From assembly GCF_001425905.1 (NCBI RefSeq), contig NZ_LMDY01000012.1, forward strand, positions 559,734 through 623,733: a stretch of DNA of 64,000 bases. Direction: 5' to 3'. The notes under the pieces are model-generated. The model was not told the DNA's origin. It searched no databases and worked only from the letters and a program-made list of their open reading frames with translations. Origin of the DNA: Methylibium sp. Root1272 (GTDB taxonomy: Bacteria > Pseudomonadota > Gammaproteobacteria > Burkholderiales > Burkholderiaceae_C). Made by a program: the position numbers and the translations under genes. Numbering within the stretch: the stretch's first letter is position 1; each line of letters begins with the position of its first letter. This document shows, piece by piece, positions 20,780 to 29,151 of this stretch.

Positions 20780-20799
20780 TACTGTATGAACGTACAGTA
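20780..20799. promoter_or_regulatory. LexA (SOS) box
   Basis: TACTGTATGAACGTACAGTA contains CTGT-N8-ACAG with flanking TA on both sides, matching the LexA consensus. It lies 15 bases upstream of the start codon of the minus-strand small protein. Confidence 0.85.
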
Positions 20800-20825
20800 T
20801 TGCACTCCGAGGGGGCGCTTGTGAG

Positions 20826-20858
20826 CATGTCGACATGGCGGCTGGGTTTTCACCCAAA
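20826..20858. repeat. Conserved non-coding block upstream of an SOS box, copy 1
   Basis: CATGTCGACATG (a 12-bp palindrome) is followed by a GCTGGGTTTTCACCC hairpin. The block is about 90% identical to 61995-62027, at the same distance from the SOS box of the paralogous gene. Confidence 0.6.
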
Positions 20859-21058
20859 GTCCCTGCCGACTTGGAAGCCGCCGAACACGCCTCGGAACAC
20901 CTTCCCCACTGGGCCCGGGCTGGTGCAACGACGAGGACCGTAAGTCAGCCTCTCAGGACTGAGTAACAAGGCGCTCCGATTTGTGAGGATGCTGGACCGG
21001 CCGAGCCTCGCTGGATTAATCTTCGAGGCTGCGGGGATCGGATAGGACGGTCGAGACC

Positions 21059-21331
21059 ATGTTCACCAAACGGCGGCTCAGCACCGAGGGCTACCTGGCG
21101 CTTCAGCGCAAGTGCCAGGCGTGGGGCTTCGTCTCGGGTGTTCTCCTCGGCGTGGCCCTGACTTATGTCGCGCCGTGGATGCCCCGGCCTACCGCGCAGC
21201 TGACCACATGGCTCATCCTGGTCGCTGTGATCGGTGCGCTCTGTGCCGTCGCAGGAGCGTATCTCGCCGACATGCTGACCGACGACAGTGAACTGATTCC
21301 TCCGTCCGCACCAAGCGAAGCCGCGGATTGA
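21059..21331 (+). CDS. Small two-helix membrane protein, copy 1
   Basis: The 90-residue protein starts MFTKRRLSTEGYLALQRKCQ, then has two hydrophobic helices (about residues 24-43 and 48-68) and an acidic tail. A paralogue sits at 34370-34642 with the same start motif and length. Both copies lie within a kilobase of an SOS box. Function unknown. Confidence 0.75.
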   Translation: MFTKRRLSTEGYLALQRKCQAWGFVSGVLLGVALTYVAPWMPRPTAQLTTWLILVAVIGALCAVAGAYLADMLTDDSELIPPSAPSEAAD

Positions 21332-21411
21332 CGTGAGCCTGCGTTTCCCCCGCGCCGTCATTGGTCAGATGCATGCAGCCGCATCGGTTGCACGCCGCTG
21401 ACTCGCACCAA

Positions 21412-21702
21412 CTATCCGTTGTTGTCGATCCACTCCATGGCCGCGGTGAGACCGACCCGGGCTGCTGCCAGTCGTTCCTCAACGGGCTCCATCACAGGGG
21501 TCAGCCGGACTTCAACGACCGCACTGTCGACTGCTCGGTGCATGACGGCATAGACGGAGAAGCGACCGTCGGCCAGTGTGATCGGCGAGCAGTCGATCAT
21601 GTAGTCACCGTGGGTGAACTTGCATTCGCCGTCCAGACCGACTTCTTTGGACAAGCGCTGCAGGGTCGAGCCTGGAGACCGGGCGTAAGCAGCGACGCGC
21701 AT
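21412..21702 (-). CDS. Hypothetical protein
   Basis: The 96-residue protein starts MRVAAYARSPGSTLQRLSKE and includes CKFTHGDYMIDCSPITLADG. ATG 21702 is preceded by GAGG at a good distance. I recognise no family. It is convergent with the small membrane protein gene. Confidence 0.55.
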   Translation of the reverse strand: MRVAAYARSPGSTLQRLSKEVGLDGECKFTHGDYMIDCSPITLADGRFSVYAVMHRAVDSAVVEVRLTPVMEPVEERLAAARVGLTAAMEWIDNNG

Positions 21703-21888
21703 TTCAACCTCGACGCAGGAGTTGCCAAACGATGAAGAGCCCCACGCCCCAGATCGCAATCGTCAAGATGTCGGTCGTGGTCACGCCATGTTTTTTAGCA
21801 CTCGGACCGGCGGGTTTCAACCAAAGTTGAGTGCGAGCAGCGGGCGTGCGTATGTCTTTTTACATGCGGTGGCCCCACGACGTCGTCG

Positions 21889-22008
21889 ACACCCGGCACG
21901 GATCTCCAACGACGGCGACGGCAAGATCAAGTTCAACTGCGACGCGATGACGGCGATGGATCCGGCCGAAACGGTGGTGGTTTCTTGATCCGCGAAGAGA
22001 GGCTGTGA
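21889..22008 (+). pseudogene. Partial duplicate of the 19305-19853 gene (3' end only)
   Basis: The translation KIKFNCDAMTAMDPAETVV matches KIKFTCDAMTAMDPADTVV near the end of the 19305 gene. The frame is then broken by a short deletion after GGTGGTGGT, but the nucleotide match continues through a degraded copy of the final codons to TGA at 22006-22008. The 5' part is absent. Confidence 0.8.
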
Positions 22009-22078
22009 GCTGCTAGGTGGTTCACCGTGCCGTGCCGCCAGAACACCCCCTCTAGCCTGCAGGCTCAAACACCAAACC

Positions 22079-22723
22079 TCAAGTTGAAGCTCGCGGACCG
22101 GTCTCGCGTTGAAGCTCTGCCCCGGCCTGCTTGACGACCGAATGTGCGGCGGTCAGCGCGAGCAGCCCCATCACCGCCGCGACGGCCAGATCCGGCCAAC
22201 CGCTGCCGGTGCCGAACACGCCTAGCGCTGCGGCCATCACAGCCAGATTGCCGATCGCGTCGTTGCGGCTGCACAGCCACACCGAGCGCATGTTGGCGTC
22301 GCCCTCGCGCCAGGCATAGAGCATGGCGGCCACGGACACGTTGGCCAGTAACGCCAGGGCACCGATCACACCCATCGTCGCCGGCTCGGGCATGGTGCCG
22401 GCCGCAGCCGACCATGCGGCCCGGCCGAGCACGAACACGCCAAAGGCCCCCATCGTCAGGCCCTTGAACAAGGCCGCTCGGGCGCGCCAGGTGAGCGCCA
22501 TGCCAAGCACCAGCAGAGAGATGCCGTAGTTGGCCGCGTCGCCGAAGAAGTCCACCGAATCGGCCAGCAGCGACACGGAGCCCGACCGCAACCCGCCGGC
22601 GAGCTCGACCGCGAACATGGCGGCGTTGATGATCAAGGCGATCCAGAGCACGCGGCGGTAGCGTGGGCTCGAGTCGGCGGCGGTGGGCGCGGCACAGCCG
22701 TGGCTGCAGCAGGAATCACTCAT
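22079..22723 (-). CDS. CDF-type cation efflux protein
   Basis: The 214-residue protein begins with a Cys/His-rich MSDSCCSHGCAA metal-binding tail, followed by six predicted helices. SLLADSVDFFGDAANYGISL carries the family's Asp/His-type site, and RNDAIGNLAVM the second Asp-x3-N half. It would export Cd, Zn or Co using the proton gradient. It diverges from a CadR-like MerR regulator, and their shared gap holds a MerR-type promoter; inducibility by Cd(II)/Pb(II) is inferred. Confidence 0.9.
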   Translation of the reverse strand: MSDSCCSHGCAAPTAADSSPRYRRVLWIALIINAAMFAVELAGGLRSGSVSLLADSVDFFGDAANYGISLLVLGMALTWRARAALFKGLTMGAFGVFVLGRAAWSAAAGTMPEPATMGVIGALALLANVSVAAMLYAWREGDANMRSVWLCSRNDAIGNLAVMAAALGVFGTGSGWPDLAVAAVMGLLALTAAHSVVKQAGAELQRETGPRAST

Positions 22724-22754
22724 GTCAGGCTTCCGTGGGTCGATGCGGGCATTT

Positions 22755-22780
22755 GAGACCCTGTAGCGGCTCCAGGGTCA
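22755..22780 (-). promoter_or_regulatory. MerR-type operator/promoter for the cation exporter
   Basis: ACCCTGTAGCGGCTCCAGGGT (22758-22778) is an interrupted palindrome. On the minus strand TTGACC and TCAAAT are separated by 19 bases, the long spacer that MerR-family activators correct by DNA distortion. It lies between the divergent exporter and regulator genes. Confidence 0.8.
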
Positions 22781-22833
22781 AGCCCGTACGATGGTCCTCT
22801 GTCGACGAAGCCGGGAACGAAGGACGGGGGACC

Positions 22834-23298
22834 ATGAGGATCGGTGAACTAGCGACGGCCACGCAGACGCAGGTCGAGACCATCCGCTACTACGAGCGCG
22901 AGGGGCTGCTGCCGCAGGCGGCCCGCACGGGTGGCAACTACCGCATCTATGAAGCCGTGCATGCTGAACGCCTCGGCTTCATTCGCCATTGCCGTTCGCT
23001 CGACATGACGCTCGACGAGATCAGGGTGCTGCTGCGTTTCAAGGATGTGCCGGAGGCCGAGTGCGGCGAGGTCGATGCGCTTCTGGACGAGCACATCGGC
23101 CATGTTGTCACGCGCATCCGTGAGCTGAAGCTGTTGGAGAAGCAGTTGAGGGCATTGCGCACTCAATGCCATGGCGTTCATGACGCGAGGCATTGCGGGA
23201 TCCTGAACGGCCTGGCTGCAGGCATCTCGTCCTTGGGTGCGGCCCAGAACGGGCGGCACGTTCCAGGCCCACATCGCCGAACCGGCGGGCGTCGATAA
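22834..23298 (+). CDS. cadR: MerR-family metal-responsive regulator (CadR-like)
   Basis: The 154-residue protein has the MerR HTH MRIGELATATQTQVETIRYY followed by EREGLLPQAARTGGNYR. The effector-binding region carries the CadR/PbrR cysteines: EAECGEVDALLDEHI, RTQCHGV and RHCGILNGL. It should sense Cd(II)/Pb(II) and activate the divergent CDF exporter through the intervening long-spacer promoter. The natural C-terminus of CadR proteins is near CGILNGL, so the last 25 residues, GC-rich and unusual, may be readthrough into rearranged DNA where an SRAP remnant begins. Confidence 0.9.
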   Translation: MRIGELATATQTQVETIRYYEREGLLPQAARTGGNYRIYEAVHAERLGFIRHCRSLDMTLDEIRVLLRFKDVPEAECGEVDALLDEHIGHVVTRIRELKLLEKQLRALRTQCHGVHDARHCGILNGLAAGISSLGAAQNGRHVPGPHRRTGGRR

Positions 23299-23337
23299 GG
23301 TCGGGCGCTGCTGCGGCAGGGGTTGCTCATCCCAGGG

Positions 23338-23460
23338 CTCTGGGTCAGCGAACAGCAGGTCCATCAGTTGCGGGATCTTGCGTCGGTCCTTGAAGGAGAA
23401 GCCGGACAGCTCGGCGAACTCGGCTATCGACGTCTCGGCGCCCCAGTGCCGGACGTTCGA
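23338..23460 (-). pseudogene. Remnant of an SRAP/YedK-like gene (N-terminal part)
   Basis: The minus strand encodes RHWGAETSIAEFAELSGFSF then KDRRKIPQLMDLLFADP, matching residues 17-52 of the SRAP protein at 33185-33988 (RHWGAEMSIEEFAELYGFSF). The start codon and the whole catalytic domain are missing. Confidence 0.85.
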
Positions 23461-23513
23461 TCCACGGAACTAGCGAGTGCCGGCTCTAGCGGCCGCTAGC
23501 GTCGACGGTGGCT

Positions 23514-23572
23514 GGGCTGGCGGCCTCGAGCCGGTCATCGATTGGGGTCGTCGGCCAGCGTCGTTGGCAAAG
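23514..23572 (-). pseudogene. Remnant of the SOS-box small protein gene
   Basis: The minus strand encodes WPTTPIDDRLEAAS, aligning with WPTIPIDDLLEAAGD of the 20511 gene. Start, operator and C-terminus are missing. With the SRAP remnant immediately to the left it marks a decayed copy of the SOS module. Confidence 0.75.
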
Positions 23573-24026
23573 ACCGCGTGGACGAGGACTAAACCCTTGC
23601 GGAAGCCGTAGCAGCGCGTCGCTCTGCGACTCTGCCGAGCAGAGCGAAGTGGGACTTGTGTACGACCGTCTAGCTATCCCACCCGAGCCCGATCGTTCAA
23701 CGGTCAGATATGACAGAAATATTTCTCATATCCGATGGAAATCTGGCGTAGGCAACGGGTGTGCATCGCGCTATAAATTGCGTCAGCACAACGACGATTT
23801 TGATTCTCTCCGACCTGGTGGAAACGGCCAAGGACTCCTGCGACGGAGGGAGTCTCCGCAGGGATTTTTGAAGCCCTGTAACACTTTACAGCTGCGTGCA
23901 GCAAAGAGCGCCCGTACCCTCCGGACGTCTTGCCGATGAGGCCATGATGGCCTTTGGATGAGTTCGCCATATTCCACGTAAGTTCAACCCTGACCCCAGC
24001 AATGCAGTAGCGCTGGCTCGCTACAG
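23573..24026. other. Intergenic stretch before the signalling operon
   Basis: No supported gene. A strong hairpin followed by ATTTTT lies at 23837-23869. The AT-richer segment 23700-23780 is a possible promoter region for the downstream five-gene operon. Confidence 0.45.
23837..23869 (+). terminator. Candidate terminator or leader hairpin
   Basis: CCTGC...GGAG pairs with CTCC...GCAGG around a 5-base loop, with a 3-base bulge, and is followed by GATTTTT. With no gene directly upstream on this strand, it could be a leader hairpin of the signalling operon and not a terminator. Confidence 0.35.
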
Positions 24027-24065
24027 ATGCTGTCGACGACAGCGTGCATTGAGGAGGATGGGACG

Positions 24066-26675
24066 TTGACAGAGTCCGTGAAGATTCTGCTGGTCGAAGA
24101 CGAACCCAACGATGCCGAGCTGGTGTTGCGTCTTTTGAGGCGAGCCGGTGTCGATTGCACCGGGCTTCGGGTCGATACGGAGCACGAGTTTCGTCGGCAG
24201 CTCTCCGAGTTCCGCCCTCACGTCATCCTGTCGGATTTCAGCATGCCCCGGTTCGACGGCATGACGGCGCTCGCCATCGCCCACGAGTTGCACCCCGACA
24301 TTCCCTTTATCTTCGTGTCGGGCACGATCGGCGAGGAGCACGCCATTCGAGCGCTGAAGAACGGTGCCATCGACTACGTGCTCAAACATGACCTGGTGCG
24401 GCTGCCGCCGGCGGTCGAAAGAGCGCTTCAGGACGCCAAGTCCTCCGCCGAACAGCGGAAGATGCAGGACGCGCTGCGCCACAGCGAGTTGCGGTTCCGC
24501 CTGGCGGCATCGACGGGCGACGTCTGGGACTGGACCGTGGCCACCGGCGAAACCTACCTTTCCCATCAGTGGAAATCTCGGCTGGGGTACGAGGATGCCG
24601 AGATCGAGAACACTTCGGCCGCGTGGCAGGCTCTGCTGCACCCGGAGGACGTGAGCGGCGTCATGCAGGCGTTTCGTGATCACTTGGTCCGAAAGATGCC
24701 CTACGACGTCGAGTACCGCGCGCTGACCAGATCGGGCGACTACCGCTGGTCCCACTCGAAGGGCCAGGCGATGTGGAATGCCGAGGGCCGGGCCACCTAC
24801 ATGGCCGGGTCGATCGTCGACATCACTGAGCGCAAGCTCGCCGAGATCAGGCTTCGGCGCATGAATCGCGTGTATGCGGTCCTGAGTGGCATCAACGCCC
24901 TCATCGTTCATGCGCGGGATCGAGACGAGCTTTTTCGTGAGGCCTGCCGCATCGCGGTGAAGAGCGGCCAGTTCCTGCTGGCATGGATCGGACTGGTCGA
25001 CCGTGGTGGACATCGATTGCTGCCTGCGGCCTGCTCGGAGGGCGGCGAGGACTATGTTGGCTTGTTGCCGCTCGGCCTGGACAAGAACGCCCCGGATTCA
25101 TACGCGATCCCTGGGCGGGCGGTGGTCGAACGACAGGCCGTGATCGTCGAGGACGTCATCGAGGATTCCCGTGTCATCCTGAAGCAGGAGGCGTTGGCGC
25201 GGGGGTTCCGTTCCCTGACCATCATTCCGATCCTTGTTTCCGGCGAGGTCGTCGGCACGCTGGGCCTGTACGCCGCGGAGCCCGGGTTCTTCGACGACAA
25301 CGAGATGCAGCTCCTGCTTGGGCTGGCCGATGACATCGCCTTCGCTCTCGACCACATCGAGAAGGGCGAACGACTCAACTACCTGGCCTACTACGATGAG
25401 CTGACCGGGCTGGCGAACCGGGCGCTGTTCCACGAGCGCCTGGCGCAGTTCGTCGAAACCGCCAAGCGGGAACAGCGCAAGCTCGCGGTCCTGTCCGTCG
25501 ACATCGACCGCTTCAAGATGATCAACGACAGCCTCGGCCGTCCAGCGGGCGATGAACTGCTGCGAGAGATCGCCAGGAGATTCCTCAGTCGAGCCGCAGA
25601 GGCGGGGCGCTACGCACGGATCGAGGGCGATCACTTCGCCATCGTCATCCCTGACATCGGTTCCGAAGAGGGCCTCGCACGGGTCATCCAGCAGCGCAGC
25701 GAAGAGTATTTTGGTGTCCCTTTCAACGTCGCGGGGTCCGAACTGAGAGTCGCCGCGCGGATCGGCATTGCGATCTATCCGAATGACGGCATCGAAGGCG
25801 ATGTGCTGTTCCGCCATGCCGAAGCGGCCGTCAAGAAGGCGAAGGCTCGTGGCGAGAGATACCTCTTCTATGCACAGGAGATGACCGAGAAGATCGCCGG
25901 CACGCTCGCACTGGAGAACCGTCTGCGGCAGGCGCTCGAGAACGAGGAGTTCGTCCTCCACTACCAGCCGAAGGTGGATGCCACCACCCGGCGCATCCTC
26001 AGCGTCGAGGCGCTGATCCGATGGCAGAGTCCCGAGCTGGGGTTGGTGCCGCCGATGCAGTTCATCCCCCTCATGGAAGAGACGGGACTGATCCTGGAAG
26101 TCGGAGCCTGGGCGCTTCGCCAGGCGGTCCTGGATCACCTCCACTGGACCCAGCTGGGATTTCCGGACGTGCCGCGGATCGCCGTCAACGTGTCGCAGAT
26201 CCAGCTGCGCAAGAAGGACTTCGTCGACACCGTACGGGCCGCGATCGCGGGCGGCGCGGCGTCGCCCGGCATCGATCTGGAGATCACGGAAAGCCTGGTG
26301 ATGGAGGACATCGAGGAGAACATCGCAAAACTGAACCTCATCCGTGACATGGGGCTCAGCATCGCGATCGACGACTTCGGGACCGGGTACTCGTCGCTCC
26401 GGTATCTCGCCAAGCTGCCGGTCCAGACGCTCAAAATTGATCGCTCCTTCATCATCACGATGCTCGAGGAGCCGCACACGATGACGCTGGTCTCGACGGT
26501 CATCTCGCTGGCGCATTCGCTCGGCCTGCGGGTGGTTGCGGAAGGGGTGGATTCCGAGGACCAGGCGGCCGTGCTGAGGCGCCACGGGTGCGACGAGATG
26601 CAGGGCTACCTCTACAGCCGGCCTCGTCCACTGCGGAACATCACGGCGCTCCTGCAGCAGGGTGGAACGTTGTGA
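24066..26675 (+). CDS. REC-PAS-GAF-GGDEF-EAL cyclic-di-GMP signalling protein
   Basis: The protein has about 869 residues. Domains in order: receiver (VKILLVEDEP; phospho-acceptor in VILSDFSMPRFDG; K in YVLKHD), PAS (about 135-260), GAF (275-425), GGDEF (430-595) and EAL (605-865). The cyclase loop reads RIEGDHF in place of GGDEF, so cyclase activity is probably lost. The phosphodiesterase residues look intact: VEALIRW, DLEITES, DDFGTGYSSL and EGVDSE. It likely degrades c-di-GMP under receiver control. I chose TTG 24066, eight bases after GAGGAGG; ATG 24027 is an alternative. Its stop overlaps the TonB receptor start, and it heads a five-gene coupled operon. Confidence 0.9.
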   Translation: MTESVKILLVEDEPNDAELVLRLLRRAGVDCTGLRVDTEHEFRRQLSEFRPHVILSDFSMPRFDGMTALAIAHELHPDIPFIFVSGTIGEEHAIRALKNGAIDYVLKHDLVRLPPAVERALQDAKSSAEQRKMQDALRHSELRFRLAASTGDVWDWTVATGETYLSHQWKSRLGYEDAEIENTSAAWQALLHPEDVSGVMQAFRDHLVRKMPYDVEYRALTRSGDYRWSHSKGQAMWNAEGRATYMAGSIVDITERKLAEIRLRRMNRVYAVLSGINALIVHARDRDELFREACRIAVKSGQFLLAWIGLVDRGGHRLLPAACSEGGEDYVGLLPLGLDKNAPDSYAIPGRAVVERQAVIVEDVIEDSRVILKQEALARGFRSLTIIPILVSGEVVGTLGLYAAEPGFFDDNEMQLLLGLADDIAFALDHIEKGERLNYLAYYDELTGLANRALFHERLAQFVETAKREQRKLAVLSVDIDRFKMINDSLGRPAGDELLREIARRFLSRAAEAGRYARIEGDHFAIVIPDIGSEEGLARVIQQRSEEYFGVPFNVAGSELRVAARIGIAIYPNDGIEGDVLFRHAEAAVKKAKARGERYLFYAQEMTEKIAGTLALENRLRQALENEEFVLHYQPKVDATTRRILSVEALIRWQSPELGLVPPMQFIPLMEETGLILEVGAWALRQAVLDHLHWTQLGFPDVPRIAVNVSQIQLRKKDFVDTVRAAIAGGAASPGIDLEITESLVMEDIEENIAKLNLIRDMGLSIAIDDFGTGYSSLRYLAKLPVQTLKIDRSFIITMLEEPHTMTLVSTVISLAHSLGLRVVAEGVDSEDQAAVLRRHGCDEMQGYLYSRPRPLRNITALLQQGGTL

Positions 26676-28585
26676 CGCGGGCTGCGTCGTCGTTGCGTCT
26701 GCGCTTCGTTCTTCACGCCTTGTTCTGGGTGGCCGCACCCGCAGCGCAGTCAGCCTCGGTGCCTCAAAGGGATCTGGTCGATCTTTCTCTGGAAGAACTC
26801 GCGGGCGTGGAGATCACGTCCGTGTCGCGCCGGACGGAGCGTCTTGGAGACGCGGCAGCCTCCGTCTTTGTCATCAGCGCCGACCTGATCCGCCGCTCGG
26901 GAGTGACGACGCTGCCCGAGGCCCTGCGTCTGGCACCCAACCTGCAGGTCGCGCGCATCGACGCAGGCCAGTACGCGATCTCGGCACGCGGCTTCAACAA
27001 CGCGATCGGCAACAAGCTGCTGGTACTGATCGACGGTCGAACGGTCTATGCGCCGTTCTTCTCGGGCGTGTTCTGGGATCAGCAGGACGTCTTCCTGGAG
27101 GATGTCGAACGCATCGAGGTCATCAGCGGGCCCGGCGCGACGCTGTGGGGCACGAATGCGGTGAACGGCGTGATCAACGTGATCACCCGATCCGCCTCGC
27201 AAACCCACGGCGGCCTGGCGGTCGTCGACGGCGGCAATCGCGGGGGCGATCTAGGGCTGCGCTACGGAGGGAGTCTGGGCGACGCCGGCCACTGGCGGGC
27301 CTACGCCAAGGCCTCGCGGCTCGACAACACGCGGTCGGAGGCGGGCAACGCCGTGGCGGACGGATGGGATCGTCATCAGCTCGGCTTTCGTGCCGACTGG
27401 TCCGGGACCGGGGGTGACTTCACGCTTCAGGGCGATGTGTATCGAGGCCGATCGGAGCATCGGGGCTTCTTCGGGCCTTTCGAGCTGAGCCCGGTGGAGG
27501 TTTCGGGCAGCAACGTGCTGGCGCGCTGGAGCCAGCGCTTCACCGATGGCTCGGACCTGCGAATCCAGGGCTACTACGACCGTTCGACGCGCGAGGATGC
27601 CGCGATCTACAGCCCGGAAGTCGACATCCTCGACTTCGAGTTCCAGCATGGCGTGCCGCTGGGCAACCACAGGATCATGTGGGGAGGAGGGTACCGGCGA
27701 GCCCGCGACGACATCCAACCGGGTCTGTTCTTCGCCTTCGTCCCCGCTCGGCGCACCCAGAGCTGGAAGAGCTTTTTCATCCAGGATGAACTCAGACTGT
27801 CCGAGACGCTTGCGGCAACGTTCGGAGCGAGGCTCGAGAACAACGAGTACACCGGGACCGAAGTGCTGCCGAGCGCCCGCCTCAGCTGGAAGCTCACCAC
27901 AGACCAACTTGTGTGGACCGCGTTCTCGCGAGCGGTGCGTGCGCCCGCGCGACTCGACCGGGACATCGTCCTTCCGCCGACACCCCCATACATCATCGCG
28001 GGCGGACCTGACTTCGTTGCCGAAGTGGCGAATGTCTACGAGATCGGGTATCGGTCGCAGCCGACGCCGGCATTCAACTACTCGGCCACGGTCTACCTGC
28101 ACGATTGGGACAGGCTTCGCAGCGGGCAACCACCACCTGGCGCGCAGGTGCAGAACATGATCGACGGCAAAACCTATGGTGCCGAAGCCTGGGCCGATTG
28201 GCAGGTAGCGCCGACGTGGCGCCTGAGCGGTGGTACGACGCTGCTGCAGCAGGATCTGCATCTGAAGCCTGGCAGCACCGATCCCGACGGTCCGCGCAAC
28301 CTGGGCAACGATCCCGAGTACCAGTGGATGCTGCGTTCGGCGTTCAATCTGCCGCATCGACAGGAACTCGACATTGCCGTGCGGCGTGTCGCCGCACTTC
28401 CCGAGCCATCGGTGCCGGCATACACGGCCTTCGACCTTCGCTTCGGCTGGCGTATCGATTCCGACATCGAAGTCTCTGTGGTTGGACGTGATCTGTTCGA
28501 TGCCGCACACCCGGAATTCAACGCGGCACCGGCGCGCAGCGAGATCGGTCGCAGCTTTCTCGTGCGCCTGAGGTGGTCCTTGTGA
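26672..28585 (+). CDS. TonB-dependent outer-membrane receptor
   Basis: The 637-residue protein has an N-terminal signal peptide (basic start, then LHALFWVAAPAAQSA). A plug domain follows with SLEELAGVEITSVSRRTERL, ISARGFNNAIGNKLLVLIDG and ISGPGATLWGTNAVNGVINV. The remainder is a beta-barrel with alternating aromatic strands. The substrate is unknown. The start is GTG 26672 in a GTGA overlap with the preceding gene. A TonB receptor in one operon with YfiR, a histidine kinase and response regulators suggests that it senses or takes up the signal ligand. Confidence 0.92.
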   Translation: MTRAASSLRLRFVLHALFWVAAPAAQSASVPQRDLVDLSLEELAGVEITSVSRRTERLGDAAASVFVISADLIRRSGVTTLPEALRLAPNLQVARIDAGQYAISARGFNNAIGNKLLVLIDGRTVYAPFFSGVFWDQQDVFLEDVERIEVISGPGATLWGTNAVNGVINVITRSASQTHGGLAVVDGGNRGGDLGLRYGGSLGDAGHWRAYAKASRLDNTRSEAGNAVADGWDRHQLGFRADWSGTGGDFTLQGDVYRGRSEHRGFFGPFELSPVEVSGSNVLARWSQRFTDGSDLRIQGYYDRSTREDAAIYSPEVDILDFEFQHGVPLGNHRIMWGGGYRRARDDIQPGLFFAFVPARRTQSWKSFFIQDELRLSETLAATFGARLENNEYTGTEVLPSARLSWKLTTDQLVWTAFSRAVRAPARLDRDIVLPPTPPYIIAGGPDFVAEVANVYEIGYRSQPTPAFNYSATVYLHDWDRLRSGQPPPGAQVQNMIDGKTYGAEAWADWQVAPTWRLSGGTTLLQQDLHLKPGSTDPDGPRNLGNDPEYQWMLRSAFNLPHRQELDIAVRRVAALPEPSVPAYTAFDLRFGWRIDSDIEVSVVGRDLFDAAHPEFNAAPARSEIGRSFLVRLRWSL

Positions 28586-29151
28586 GCCTGCCGGTCGTCC
28601 GGGCGTGCATGCGAGCGGCGCTCCTCGCTGCATGGCTGGGCGTCAGCAGCTGGTGTGCGGCGCAGGGAGGGGGGCAGGGCGCCGAGTACCAGGTCAAGGC
28701 CGCGTTCCTGTACAAGTTTGCGGGCTACGTGGAGTGGCCGGAAGAAGCCGGTGGGGCGGTCGATGCCCCGTTCACCATCGCGGTGCTGGGCTCCGAACCG
28801 CTGGCCGTGGAACTCCAGCAGGTGGTCAGCGGCCGGACTCTGGCGGATCGAAGCGTGACCGTGCGTCGCCTGAGGTTCGGTGATTCGCTGGCCGGTGTGC
28901 ACGTCCTGTTCCTCGGACAGGCCGAGACGCCGCCGCCGGACCAGCTGCGCCAGTGGACACGTCACCGTCCCGTGCTGGTGGTCTCCGAATCCGAAGGTGC
29001 ACTTCACGCAGGCAGCATGATCAACTTCGTGATCGTCGAGCGCCGCGTGAGATTCGAGATCGCGCTGGACACGGCGGAAGCCAACGGACTGCGACTCAGT
29101 TCGCGCCTGCTCGCGGTGGCCCAGAAGGTGACGGCGGCGGGAGCACCGTGA
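28582..29151 (+). CDS. YfiR family periplasmic protein
   Basis: The 189-residue protein has a signal peptide (AALLAAWLGVSSWCAAQ) and the YfiR/DUF4154 core: EYQVKAAFLYKFAGYVEWPE, FTIAVLGSEPL, VHVLFLGQAE, VLVVSESEGAL, MINFVIVERRVRFEIAL. YfiR in Pseudomonas binds periplasmically and restrains a diguanylate cyclase. Here it probably modulates the CHASE-like sensor of the adjacent histidine kinase. Start GTG 28582 (GTGA overlap); ATG 28609 is an alternative. Its TGA overlaps the kinase ATG. Confidence 0.9.
   Translation: MSLPVVRACMRAALLAAWLGVSSWCAAQGGGQGAEYQVKAAFLYKFAGYVEWPEEAGGAVDAPFTIAVLGSEPLAVELQQVVSGRTLADRSVTVRRLRFGDSLAGVHVLFLGQAETPPPDQLRQWTRHRPVLVVSESEGALHAGSMINFVIVERRVRFEIALDTAEANGLRLSSRLLAVAQKVTAAGAP

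Noticed and set aside
23508-23939. A 143-codon open frame before the signalling operon
   Set aside because: It overlaps remnant DNA of the SOS module and a strong hairpin, and its translation is Arg/Ser-rich with no motif.
25098-26738. A 546-codon minus-strand open frame
   Set aside because: It is antisense to the GGDEF/EAL gene and has no domain; a shadow of high GC third positions.
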